A stretch of 9,967 nt of DNA. Origin: CAYYJM01 sp964471755. GTDB taxonomy: Bacteria > Planctomycetota > Planctomycetia > Gemmatales > Gemmataceae. The stretch spans positions 1 to 9,967 of the forward strand of contig CAYYJM010000236.1 of the NCBI GenBank assembly GCA_964471755.1. The letters are read 5' to 3'. This document shows positions 1-7,307 of this stretch, piece after piece. Numbering within the stretch: the first letter of the stretch is position 1; each line of letters starts with the position of its first letter. Both the position numbers and the translations under genes were made by a program. Under the pieces are notes generated by a model. That model made no database searches. It was not told the origin of the DNA and was given only the letters and a program-made list of their open reading frames with translations.

Positions 1-574
1 ACATCACGCTGTTGTCGGACAGGGTGGTCAGCTCTTCCCCTTCCTTGATCAGGCTGCCTTCCCGTCTTTCCAGGCGATCCATGATGCCGTCGAACGGAGC
101 GGTGATGGTGCAGAAGTTGTACTCGGCCTCGGCCAACCGGGCCTTGGCTTCCGCCCGGGTCAGCTTGGCCTTGTAGAGCGGAACTTCCTTTGGCGAAACC
201 ACGTTGTTGCCGGCCAGACCTTTAGAGTACTGCAGTTCCAGGGCCGCAAGGTTGGCCTCGGCAATCTCGGCATCCCACTTCGCCTTGTAAAGAACCGGGA
301 GGATCTTGAACATCACGTCGCCCTTCTTCACGGCCTGCCCCTCCTTGACCAGAATGCTCTGGAGGTATCCACCCGACAACGCACAGATGGCAATGTGACG
401 CCGGGAGTGGATCTGACAGACGTACGGCTCGGTGAGGACCACGTCCTTCACCTTCACTTCGGTGACCACGATCTTGTGTTCTTCGTGCTCCGCGTGTGCC
501 TCGCGGTTGTCACAGGCGGGCAGGGCGAGCGTGGTCAGGCCCAGGGCGATCATCAGGATCCGTGAAACGTTCAT
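1..574 (-). CDS. HlyD/MFP-family periplasmic adaptor subunit of an efflux pump, lipoprotein (3' end cut off)
   Basis: This is the N-terminal 191 codons of a membrane fusion protein, which bridges an inner-membrane pump (usually RND type) to an outer-membrane channel. The ATG at 574-572 is followed by a hydrophobic stretch ending in a lipobox, L18-P19-A20-C21, so Cys21 should be lipidated. A short His-rich linker follows (H27, H30, H33). Residues about 60-91 form the first half of a biotinyl/lipoyl-like domain (GGYLQSILVKEGQAVKKGD). Residues about 95-152 are a charged, Ala-rich alpha-hairpin. From residue 155 the classic strand TITAPFDGIMDRLERREGSL enters the beta-barrel domain, and the gene leaves the window soon after, at TTLSDNSVM. 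A GGGAG lies about 12 nt upstream of the ATG, which is a rather distant ribosome-binding site. The pump gene would be expected beyond position 1. Substrate cannot be told. The family call is firm; partner identity is inference. Confidence 0.93.
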   Translation of the reverse strand, partial: MNVSRILMIALGLTTLALPACDNREAHAEHEEHKIVVTEVKVKDVVLTEPYVCQIHSRRHIAICALSGGYLQSILVKEGQAVKKGDVMFKILPVLYKAKWDAEIAEANLAALELQYSKGLAGNNVVSPKEVPLYKAKLTRAEAKARLAEAEYNFCTITAPFDGIMDRLERREGSLIKEGEELTTLSDNSVM

Positions 575-941
575 TGAAAAAGTTCGCTCCCTTGATTGCC
601 TCTTGCAGGTAGGCTCTCGATCATGGTGGGTCGTAGCGGATGAGCCAGCGGCCCGGCCTGCTGTGGAGGCACCCACTTCCTACGGCTTGGGGTCGCCTCT
701 CGCCGTGTCTCATTGATGCTCGTTCGCAGGTGTCTTACCATCAACGCAAAATCCGCGCCATCGCCGTGAATTTTACGCCGTTTCCGCAACCGCTTGTTTT
801 TCAAGGAGATATGCAACGTCCATCGGAGCGGACTTCGCGATCTGCCAGGCCTGGCCATGCGCTCCCGGCGAGCAGTGTGGACGTGCGGCGAGCAGGCTCG
901 GCATGGCGTGACCTGCTCACGCTCTTGCTTCGGGAGCGGTA
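575..941. other. Non-coding gap between the peptidase operon end and the adaptor gene
   Basis: This 367-nt stretch has no convincing gene. The half next to the peptidase stop contains a nested inverted repeat, listed separately. The middle (about 725-815) is visibly richer in A and T than the surrounding genes, as expected of a regulatory region. On the minus strand it contains TAAAAT (775-770), close to a -10 hexamer, but with no good -35 at 16-18 nt, so a promoter here for the adaptor gene is only a guess. It would leave a leader of nearly 200 nt. A 95-codon minus-strand reading frame (858-571) crosses the gap and its stop overlaps the adaptor ATG. It is Arg-rich, uses many codons that are rare in the neighbouring genes (AGA, AGG, CTA, GTA) and resembles no known family, so I do not call it a gene. 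Confidence 0.6.
860..938 (-). terminator. Nested inverted repeat just after the operon's last stop codon; possible terminator
   Basis: An outer 8-bp perfect inverted repeat pairs 860-867 (CGCTCCCG) with 931-938 (CGGGAGCG). Inside it a 7-bp perfect repeat pairs 890-896 (GAGCAGG) with 912-918 (CCTGCTC) around a 15-nt loop. The outer arm starts 4 nt after the peptidase stop codon (944-942). The position suits a 3'-end structure for the five-gene operon. There is no T-tract, so a standard intrinsic terminator is not shown. It could instead be an mRNA-stabilising structure or chance pairing in GC-rich DNA. Confidence 0.3.
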
Positions 942-2111
942 CTATCCTGGCCGTCCGGGATTCACGAGACGGCCGTGCTTCTTCAAGATCTCCCGTACCC
1001 GGTCGTGCGGCAGGGCAGGAGCCTTGTTTCCGTCCCGACCGACCATCGTCTTCGCGGCCACCAGGGCGTTGAGGATCGCCTCCTCCGTCACCTGAACCGT
1101 CGCCTCGAACAGGGGATCCATCTGCTCGTTGGGCAGCACCTTCACCTGAAAGGCCGCATCGCTCCGGGCCGCGCCGTCGTTGGCGGTCGAGAAGGCAAGG
1201 AAGAGATCGCCGGAACTGTTGCCGGCCACGCTTCCGGTGCGGGCCAGGCCGAGCGACACTCGCCGGGCCAGGCGCTTCAACTGATGCGGCAGCAGCGGTG
1301 CGTCGGTGGCGAGGACGATGATGATCGAGCCACTCTCCGGCTTCGGCTCCGCGGCCTCCTCCGGGATATGCTCTCCGATCGGGATTCCAGCGATGCGCAG
1401 CTGGTGCCGGGCTCCAAAGTTCGCCTGCACCAGGACGCCGACGGTGTAGCCGCCGGCCTTCTCATCGACCACGCGCGACGCCGTGCCGATGCCGCCCGCG
1501 AAGCGGAAGGCCCGCATCCCGGTGCCGCCACCGACGTTGCCCTCGGCCACACGTCCGCCCTTCGCCTTATCCAGCGCGGCGAAGGCATGCTTCCCCTCGA
1601 CATCGAAGCCGTTGACGCCGCTGAGAACGCCGTCGTACGCCACGGCGACCCCAGGCAGGAGCCAGGCTTGCTTGCCCTTCTCGGCCCGCCGAACGTACCA
1701 GGCGATGACCGCATCGCGCACGACGCCGACGCTGTGCGTGTTCGTCAGCATGACCGGTCCTTCGAGGAAGCCGGACTCCTCGATCCAGGCGGTGCCGGTC
1801 ATCTCGCCATTGCCATTGAGAGCGAACCAGCCAGCGAAGACCGGACTGGCGTTGTTCTTGCCACGCGGCAGAATCGCCGTCACGCCCGTGCGCACGGGAC
1901 CGACGCCGACCTGGAGTTTCCCCTCGCCAACAATGATCGTCTCGTGGCCGACCTCGACCCCGGCCACGTCGGTGATGGCGTTCAGCTTCCCCGGCGTGCC
2001 GTCGAACGGAATGCCCAGGCCGCGAGCCCGCGGTTTCTCACCGTCGGCACTGACCGCGACGGAGGCGATCACCGCGAGCAGAGCCAGGGCTGCGAGATGA
2101 TATCCGGACAC
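942..2111 (-). CDS. Secreted P1-family (S58, DmpA/BapA-like) self-processing aminopeptidase
   Basis: The 389-residue product matches P1/S58 N-terminal-nucleophile aminopeptidases, which cut themselves into alpha and beta chains and remove N-terminal D-, L- or beta-amino acids from small peptides. An N-terminal hydrophobic segment (about residues 5-22, ending VSA) looks like a signal peptide, so the enzyme should act in the periplasm. Family landmarks are all present: TNTHSVGVVRDA near 123-134, AEGNVGGGTGM near 189-199, QANFG near 229-233, and GSIIIVLATDAPLLPHQL from 261. Aligning from memory to DmpA, the self-cleavage bond is Gly261-Ser262, with Ser262 as nucleophile, Tyr159 and Asn231 as the Tyr146/Asn218 equivalents, and Ser300 as the Ser288 equivalent. 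The resulting 128-residue beta chain fits the family. The start is GTG, supported by GGGAGG 5 nt upstream. It is the last gene of the operon, 14 nt after the dehydrogenase. D-aminopeptidase versus beta-peptidase specificity cannot be read from sequence alone. Confidence 0.93.
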   Translation of the reverse strand: MSGYHLAALALLAVIASVAVSADGEKPRARGLGIPFDGTPGKLNAITDVAGVEVGHETIIVGEGKLQVGVGPVRTGVTAILPRGKNNASPVFAGWFALNGNGEMTGTAWIEESGFLEGPVMLTNTHSVGVVRDAVIAWYVRRAEKGKQAWLLPGVAVAYDGVLSGVNGFDVEGKHAFAALDKAKGGRVAEGNVGGGTGMRAFRFAGGIGTASRVVDEKAGGYTVGVLVQANFGARHQLRIAGIPIGEHIPEEAAEPKPESGSIIIVLATDAPLLPHQLKRLARRVSLGLARTGSVAGNSSGDLFLAFSTANDGAARSDAAFQVKVLPNEQMDPLFEATVQVTEEAILNALVAAKTMVGRDGNKAPALPHDRVREILKKHGRLVNPGRPG

Positions 2112-2116
2112 GATCG

Positions 2117-2122
2117 CCTCCC
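2117..2122 (-). promoter_or_regulatory. Ribosome-binding site fixing the GTG start of the P1 peptidase
   Basis: The minus strand reads GGGAGG here, 5 nt before the GTG at 2111-2109. It is a strong Shine-Dalgarno match within the 14-nt gap after the dehydrogenase stop. It supports the GTG start, which in turn gives a complete signal peptide. Confidence 0.7.
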
Positions 2123-2125
2123 GGT

Positions 2126-3628
2126 TCAGACCCAGCCGTCCTTCGGAGCCTCGGCACCGAACCAGCGTTCGGTGATGACCTTTTTGCGCGTGTAGAATGC
2201 GACGGCGTCGGGACCGTGAGCGTTCAGGTCGCCGAACATCGACTCCTTCCAGCCGCCGAAGGAGAAGAACGCCATCGGAGCCGGGACGCCGAGATTGATA
2301 CCCAGCATGCCGGCCTGGATGCGTGCCCGGAACTCACGCCCGGCAGCCCCCGACTGCGTGAACAGTGACACCGAGTTGCCATACCGACTGCCGTTCGCCA
2401 GGGTGATCGCCGCATCGAGGTCGTCGGCCCGCAGGACGCTCACCACGGGGCCGAAGATCTCTTCCCGAGCGACGAACATCGTCGGGGCGACCTCGTCGAA
2501 CACGGTCGGGCCGACGAAACAGCCGTGCGGCCGGGCGGCGACGACGGCCTGTCGGCCATCCAGGATCAGACGAGCGCCTTCCGTCACGCCCCGGTCGATC
2601 CCGGCGAGAATACGCTGCCGCTGCTCCGGATTGAGGACCGGACCGAGCGTCGCCGCCTCGTCGCGGCCGTCACCGAGGCGCAGCTCTCGTGCCGCCCGAA
2701 CGAAGCCAGCGACGACGGCATCCTGGCGGGCGCGATCGCCGACCGGAACGAGAACACTGCCGGCCAGACAGCGCTGGCCCGCACAGCCGAAACAGGAGCC
2801 AATCAGGGCCGGTAGGCTGCGATCGAGGACGGCATCGGGCATCACGATCAGGTAGTTCTTGGCACCGCCAAGGGCCTGGACACGCTTGCCGGCGGCAGTC
2901 CCGGTGCGATAGACCGACTCGGCCACCGCCGACAAGCCGACGAATGACACCGCCTGGACATGACGATGCGTGATCAGTCGCTCGGCGACCTCCTTGCTGC
3001 CTTGCAGGACGCTGACCACGCCAGGCGGCAGCCCCGCCTCGGCGAACAGCTCGACGAGACGGGTGCCGGTCAGCGGAGCCTTCTCCGCCGGCTTCAGAAT
3101 GAAGGTGTTTCCACAGGCCACGGCGATCGGCATCATCCACAGCGGGATCATCGCCGGGAAGTTGAACGGCGGGATGCCCACGACGACGCCGACCGGTTCA
3201 TGGACGACGTGGCTATCGACGTTGCGCGCAATCTCCGGCAGCGTCCGCCCCATGAGCTGCGACGGAATCCCACAGGCGAACTCGATGACATCAATGCCGC
3301 GACGAACCGAGCCGCGCGCCTCGCTGAGGAGCTTGCCATTCTCGCGCACGACCAGGTCGGCCAGTTCGTCGAAGTGCTTCTCCAGCAGTTCACGGTAGCG
3401 GAACAGGAAGCGGGTTCGTTCCGGCGACGGCACCGCTCGCCAGGCCGGGAACGCCGCCGCGGCCCGGGCACACGCCGCGTCCGCCTGGGCCGCCGACGCT
3501 TCGCGGACGGCGGCGATCACCTCGGTAGTGTCGGCCGGGTTGCAGATGCGGCGTTCGGTGCCTCCTTCACCGGCGGTCCAGGTGCCACCAATGAAGCAGG
3601 CCCCCGAGCGGGCGTTCGCGATCGTCAT
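2126..3628 (-). CDS. mmsA: CoA-acylating methylmalonate-semialdehyde dehydrogenase (MmsA/IolA type)
   Basis: The 500-residue product is a full-length aldehyde dehydrogenase of the methylmalonate-semialdehyde class. These cytoplasmic enzymes convert methylmalonate semialdehyde to propionyl-CoA, or malonate semialdehyde to acetyl-CoA, using NAD+ and CoA and releasing CO2. They serve valine, beta-alanine, pyrimidine and inositol breakdown. Visible landmarks are GIPPFNFPAMIPLWM (151-165, with Asn155), the cofactor-site KPAEKAPLTG (179-188), QALGGAKNYLIVMPDA (251-266), CAGQRCLAG with catalytic Cys287, EEIFGPVVSVLRADD in the C-terminal half, and the class-typical ending FGGWKESMFGDLNAHGPDAV. ALGGAKN replaces the Glu-containing motif of hydrolytic aldehyde dehydrogenases, as expected for CoA-dependent enzymes. 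Oddly, the NAD-contact loop reads FVGLS rather than the usual FVGS(T/S). There is no signal peptide. The ATG has only a weak GGGAAAG upstream; the gap from the kelch gene is 20 nt, so translational coupling is plausible. Confidence 0.95.
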   Translation of the reverse strand: MTIANARSGACFIGGTWTAGEGGTERRICNPADTTEVIAAVREASAAQADAACARAAAAFPAWRAVPSPERTRFLFRYRELLEKHFDELADLVVRENGKLLSEARGSVRRGIDVIEFACGIPSQLMGRTLPEIARNVDSHVVHEPVGVVVGIPPFNFPAMIPLWMMPIAVACGNTFILKPAEKAPLTGTRLVELFAEAGLPPGVVSVLQGSKEVAERLITHRHVQAVSFVGLSAVAESVYRTGTAAGKRVQALGGAKNYLIVMPDAVLDRSLPALIGSCFGCAGQRCLAGSVLVPVGDRARQDAVVAGFVRAARELRLGDGRDEAATLGPVLNPEQRQRILAGIDRGVTEGARLILDGRQAVVAARPHGCFVGPTVFDEVAPTMFVAREEIFGPVVSVLRADDLDAAITLANGSRYGNSVSLFTQSGAAGREFRARIQAGMLGINLGVPAPMAFFSFGGWKESMFGDLNAHGPDAVAFYTRKKVITERWFGAEAPKDGWV

Positions 3629-3648
3629 GACTTTCCCATCGCAGAGGG

Positions 3649-5940
3649 TTACTTGAGTTCTCGCAGCGTCGCGCTCTTTGGATCCAGACGCAACACATGC
3701 ACATGACTGTTCTGGCCGACGGCCCAGATCAGCTTCCGGCCCGGATCGTACATCAGGCCCATCGAATTGTTGAAGGATTTTCCCAGCGTTCCCTTGCCGA
3801 TCGGGTCGGCTCCGCCCAGATCCAGGCCGAACCAGGCATTCTTGCCGCAGTCGTACAGAGCCCAGAGGAGCTTGCCCTCCGCCTCGGTACGCGCCCCGAC
3901 CAGGACGGCGTCCATCTCAGGCAGGTAGATCGTCTCGCGGGACGACACGGCCGCCTTCTCCTTGCCGGCGGCATCGAGTCGTTTCGCCGCGCCGGTCTTG
4001 AAGTCGTAGGCGACGACGTCGCCCTTGTTCCTGTCGGCGTTGCTGAAGAACAGCAGGCGATTCCGCCGCGAGTCGTGGGCCAGGCCATGTCGATCCGCGC
4101 TCTTCGCCGGGAGTTGCCCCGTCAGTGGCAGGGCCTTCCAGGTGCGCGAGGTGGCGTCGAGCCGCCACAGGCCATCGCCGCCGTTGCGCCGGTCGGCCCA
4201 GGCCACGACACCTTCCGGCGTCGTGCAGAGCGTGACGACGTACATGTTCGGCCGGAAGGGATTCGGCTCGCTGGTCCGCGACCACTTGCCGGTCTTCGGA
4301 TCGAAGAAGTAGGTGTACTCGTGAGCCGCGAAGACGAGGCACTTCAGGTGCGGATCGTAGCCCGTGGCCTTGTAGGTGTGGCCGGTCATCCACGGGTTGC
4401 CCTGGAAGCTCCACTCGCCGTGGACCTGATCGTTGCTGTAGACGTATTCGAGCGGATACTCGGGAGCGAATGGGATCGTGTAGCGATCGGTCTTCACGTC
4501 GTAGACCTGCGGCGCGGTGCCGCTGTACGCGGAGTGACCGCCTGAGAAACGCACGATCTGATCGAGGTCCGACGCGAAGACGGCCGAGCCCCAGTCCATG
4601 TTCGGTCGGGGCAGCTTCGGCGTCGGCAGCTGGACCCATTCGTTGGCGGGCAACGCCTTGAGGGCGGCCGCCACGGCGTTCGGATCCGCTGCGGGCACGT
4701 CCTCGGTGTACCACGCGGGATCGTGCGGCCCGCTGCGCCGCTCGATCGTTCCGGGCACCACGCCCTGCTTGATCGTGGCGTCGGCGTCCGGGTGGCTGAC
4801 ATCGAAACGACCGATCCAGGTGCCAGTGGGGCCGAGCATCAGGACGTTATCCTCCGCGTCCACGGCGGCGCTGAGGAAGAAGTTCGCTGGCCCCACGGGT
4901 GCATCCTTCCCCTCGAACCGCTTCACCAGATCCCAGCGATCGGCGGCCGGATCGTAGGTCCAGGCCTCCAGCGGTAGCGGACGGTAGAGGCCCGAGCCGT
5001 ATCCGGTCGCCGAGGTGTAGCCGTAGCCTCCCAGGAGGAGCAGTTTCTTCGCCTTCGGCAGCCAGAGCAGGGCGTGCCCGGCCCGAGGCGACGGGCTGCG
5101 GGCTGGCTTCTTCTGCTCCCACTTCCGCGCGACCACGTCGAAGGTCCAGGTATCGGCGAACAGCTGATCGAGCCGATCGCCGCCGAAGAGGATCACCTTC
5201 TTGTGAACGGGGTCGTAACAGAGCCGAGAGTTGGCCCGCTGCGGCGGTTGCACATCGAGCTTCAGCGGAGCCCATTCGTTGCTCGCCGGCGTGTAGGTCC
5301 AGGTTCCGGGGTCGCCGCGCTCGGTCCGAATGTTGCCGCCGCCGAAGAGAACGAACTGCTTGTTGTGCCGGTCGTAGCACATCGAACTCCACAGGAGGAT
5401 GCCGCCCAGGGCCGTCTCGGGATCGGTCGTCGGCTTCCGGTCGCTCCACTGCCGCTCGACCGGATCATAGCGAAATGTCCGACCTTTTGCGTAGAAGATG
5501 AAGCTCTTCGTATCGGAGTCGTAATCGTACTTCTGGCCGAGCGAGAAGGTGCCATAGACGGACCAGTTCGGCCGGACGTTCTTCTCGGCATCCTGGAAGT
5601 GCCAGCCCTCGTCCTTCCAGCGGGGCGGCTGGCTGGGGCCGAATTTCGGGCCCCAGTCCTTGCCCCGGGGGAACCAGTTCTCCCAGCGGCCCTCCTTGCG
5701 ATCGAGGGCGAGCTGGTCGTACGAGCGCGGCTTCTTCGCATCGGCGTAGGTGAGCCGGCCGCCGAGGACGAGAAAGCGGTTCAGTTCCGGCGAGTAGCCA
5801 ACGGGTATGTCCCAGCGTCGGCCCTCGATTGTGGCGTTGTCCAGTTTCGTCCAGACGTTCGGACCCGGCCCGTCCTGGCCGGATGACAGACCGGCCAGGA
5901 GCAGAGCCAGGGAACCGCAGAGACCGATACGAGGCAGCAT
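3649..5940 (-). CDS. Large secreted kelch-repeat beta-propeller protein
   Basis: The 763-residue product begins with a short basic end and a hydrophobic run (about residues 6-19) typical of a Sec signal peptide, so it is probably periplasmic or surface-located. Kelch-type blades are recognisable by the hydrophobic-GG signature followed by a conserved Trp: LVLGG (57-61), VLFGG (197-201), ILFGG (250-254, then TWTFD and KWEQ), LLLGG (301-305, then AWTYD and RWDL) and VRFSGG (463-468). After about residue 530 further propeller-like strands follow (YDP, FFDPKTGKW, RTW), which suggests two propellers or one large irregular one. A Pro/Asp-rich segment around 380-450 may link the halves. No catalytic motif is visible, so a binding or scaffold role is most likely, but the ligand is unknown. 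The ATG has GAGGG 5 nt upstream. It sits between the DUF1501 gene (23 nt) and the dehydrogenase gene (20 nt). Confidence 0.85.
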   Translation of the reverse strand: MLPRIGLCGSLALLLAGLSSGQDGPGPNVWTKLDNATIEGRRWDIPVGYSPELNRFLVLGGRLTYADAKKPRSYDQLALDRKEGRWENWFPRGKDWGPKFGPSQPPRWKDEGWHFQDAEKNVRPNWSVYGTFSLGQKYDYDSDTKSFIFYAKGRTFRYDPVERQWSDRKPTTDPETALGGILLWSSMCYDRHNKQFVLFGGGNIRTERGDPGTWTYTPASNEWAPLKLDVQPPQRANSRLCYDPVHKKVILFGGDRLDQLFADTWTFDVVARKWEQKKPARSPSPRAGHALLWLPKAKKLLLLGGYGYTSATGYGSGLYRPLPLEAWTYDPAADRWDLVKRFEGKDAPVGPANFFLSAAVDAEDNVLMLGPTGTWIGRFDVSHPDADATIKQGVVPGTIERRSGPHDPAWYTEDVPAADPNAVAAALKALPANEWVQLPTPKLPRPNMDWGSAVFASDLDQIVRFSGGHSAYSGTAPQVYDVKTDRYTIPFAPEYPLEYVYSNDQVHGEWSFQGNPWMTGHTYKATGYDPHLKCLVFAAHEYTYFFDPKTGKWSRTSEPNPFRPNMYVVTLCTTPEGVVAWADRRNGGDGLWRLDATSRTWKALPLTGQLPAKSADRHGLAHDSRRNRLLFFSNADRNKGDVVAYDFKTGAAKRLDAAGKEKAAVSSRETIYLPEMDAVLVGARTEAEGKLLWALYDCGKNAWFGLDLGGADPIGKGTLGKSFNNSMGLMYDPGRKLIWAVGQNSHVHVLRLDPKSATLRELK

Positions 5941-5963
5941 GGGAACCCTCGACCTACTTCATT

Positions 5964-7268
5964 TCAACTCAGCACTTCCCGGATGAGCGGCACGTCGTCC
6001 AGGATGATCTTCACGGGTCGGCCGTTCGTCGTGTATAGTTCGCGATCCGGGTCGATGCCGAGCAGGTGGTACAGCGTCCGGCCATAGCTCACCGGCGAGT
6101 AGGCGTTCTCGACCACCTGCATGGCGTTCTTGTCGGTCTTGCCCAGGACCATGCCGTTCTTGAAGCCGCCGCCCGCGACCAGGACGAACTGACACGTCCC
6201 GTGATGGTTCCGGCCCGGCGGCCCCGAGTAGGCCGGGTCCTTCCAGATCTTGTCACGCCCCATTTCGCCCAGGGCCGTCACGATCGTCGTCTCCAGCAGG
6301 CCGCGTTCGTGCAGATCCTCGAGCAGACTGGCGAACAGGGCGTCGAACTTCGGCAGGAGTTTCTTGCACGAATTGGTCACGCTGCCGTGCAGGTCCCAGC
6401 CCGGCCAGGGGACGCCGACGAACGGCACGCCCGCCTCGATCAACTTGCGGGCGTAGAGCATGGCCGTTCCCTGCTCGCTCTTGCCGTAGCGCTCGACGTC
6501 CTTCGGGTCGAGCTTCTTCGGATCGATGGCCTCGCGCAGCTTCGGCGAGCGGAGCAGGTCGAACGCGCTCTGCTGAAAACGATCCAGGCCCTCGATCAGC
6601 GGCTCGGCCGCATCCAGTCCGCGCAGGCGCTGATCGACCAGGCGGATGAGGTCCTCCCGGCGCTGCTGCGTCGGCACGTCGAGCCCGGCCGGCGGCACGA
6701 GCATCTGGCCAATCTCGTCCTTCGGGTCGCCCGGCTTGAACGTCAGCGGATCGTACGCCGGGCCGAGGAAGTTGACATGGATGTCGCCAGCATCGCCGTA
6801 GGGGCCAAGGGCGACGTAGGTCGGCAAGCCCGGCACCGGCGGACGCTCGTGAGCCACGACGCTGCCGTACATCGGATGCTTGAGCGAGTCCTTGGTGCGC
6901 GGATTGCCGGACAGCCAGTAGAGGCCGCCGGAATGCTCCCACTTCTCGGTGCCGATGCCGACCGAGCGGAGGATGCTGAACTTGTCCGCGTTCTTCGCCA
7001 GGCGGGGCATCAGTTCGCAGAACTCGATTCCGGGAACGTTCGTCCGCGTCGGTTTGAACTCGCTGCCGTAGGGCGGTGGCGTGTCGGGCTTCATGTCGAA
7101 CATGTCCTGGTGCGGCGGCCCGCCGGACATCCAGAGCAGGATCATCTGCTTCGCTCGTGGTCCGCGCGGAGCGGCCGTCGCGGTCCGAGCCCGGAAGAAA
7201 TCGGGCAGGGACATGCCGAAGAGGCCAGCCCCGCCGATGCGCAGGAAACCCCGTCGATCCAGGTTCAT
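5964..7268 (-). CDS. DUF1501 family protein, Tat-exported
   Basis: The 434-residue product is a DUF1501 protein, a family related in fold to sulfatases and alkaline phosphatases and abundant in planctomycetes. Its biochemical activity is not established. A twin-arginine signal opens the protein (LDRRGFLRIGGAGLFG, residues 3-18), implying export in folded form. Family landmarks follow: LWMSGGPPHQDMFDMKP (45-61), FSILRSVG (97-104), WDLHG (291-295), ALGEMGR (332-338), GRNHHG (352-357) and the C-terminal HLLGIDPDREL (401-411). The His and Asp residues in these blocks are candidate metal ligands. Length is normal for the family. The ATG is preceded by GGGGAG at 7 nt spacing. Its partner gene, a DUF1549/DUF1553 protein, ends 39 nt upstream, which is the standard planctomycete arrangement. 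A function in handling sulfated polysaccharides is sometimes suggested, but nothing here proves it. Confidence 0.94.
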   Translation of the reverse strand: MNLDRRGFLRIGGAGLFGMSLPDFFRARTATAAPRGPRAKQMILLWMSGGPPHQDMFDMKPDTPPPYGSEFKPTRTNVPGIEFCELMPRLAKNADKFSILRSVGIGTEKWEHSGGLYWLSGNPRTKDSLKHPMYGSVVAHERPPVPGLPTYVALGPYGDAGDIHVNFLGPAYDPLTFKPGDPKDEIGQMLVPPAGLDVPTQQRREDLIRLVDQRLRGLDAAEPLIEGLDRFQQSAFDLLRSPKLREAIDPKKLDPKDVERYGKSEQGTAMLYARKLIEAGVPFVGVPWPGWDLHGSVTNSCKKLLPKFDALFASLLEDLHERGLLETTIVTALGEMGRDKIWKDPAYSGPPGRNHHGTCQFVLVAGGGFKNGMVLGKTDKNAMQVVENAYSPVSYGRTLYHLLGIDPDRELYTTNGRPVKIILDDVPLIREVLS

Positions 7269-7275
7269 GATTCGT

Positions 7276-7281
7276 CTCCCC
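7276..7281 (-). promoter_or_regulatory. Ribosome-binding site of the DUF1501 gene
   Basis: The minus strand reads GGAGGGGAG (7284-7276) in the 39-nt gap, ending 7 nt before the ATG at 7268-7266. It supports this start, which also gives an intact twin-arginine signal. No hairpin or T-tract separates this gene from the one upstream, consistent with co-transcription. Confidence 0.65.
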
Positions 7282-7307
7282 TCCGCTGGTTCTGGCGGAT
7301 CAGTGTA

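Noticed and set aside
229..249. Possible second start or small gene inside the adaptor gene
   Set aside because: The adaptor frame is continuous from 574 to the window edge with coherent family motifs, so nothing is needed inside it.
235..330. Loss of part of the adaptor's alpha-hairpin
   Set aside because: The hairpin looks short, but adaptor hairpins vary widely in length and both flanking lipoyl and barrel motifs are in frame.
802..813. AAGGAG followed closely by ATG on the plus strand
   Set aside because: The spacing is only 2 nt, too short for good initiation, and the frame runs opposite the peptidase gene with an implausible composition.
975..2195. Plus-strand open frame of 406 codons opposite the P1 peptidase
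   Set aside because: The minus strand here has every P1-family landmark. The plus-strand translation is low-complexity and Arg/Asp-rich, and it runs past the peptidase start into the dehydrogenase gene.
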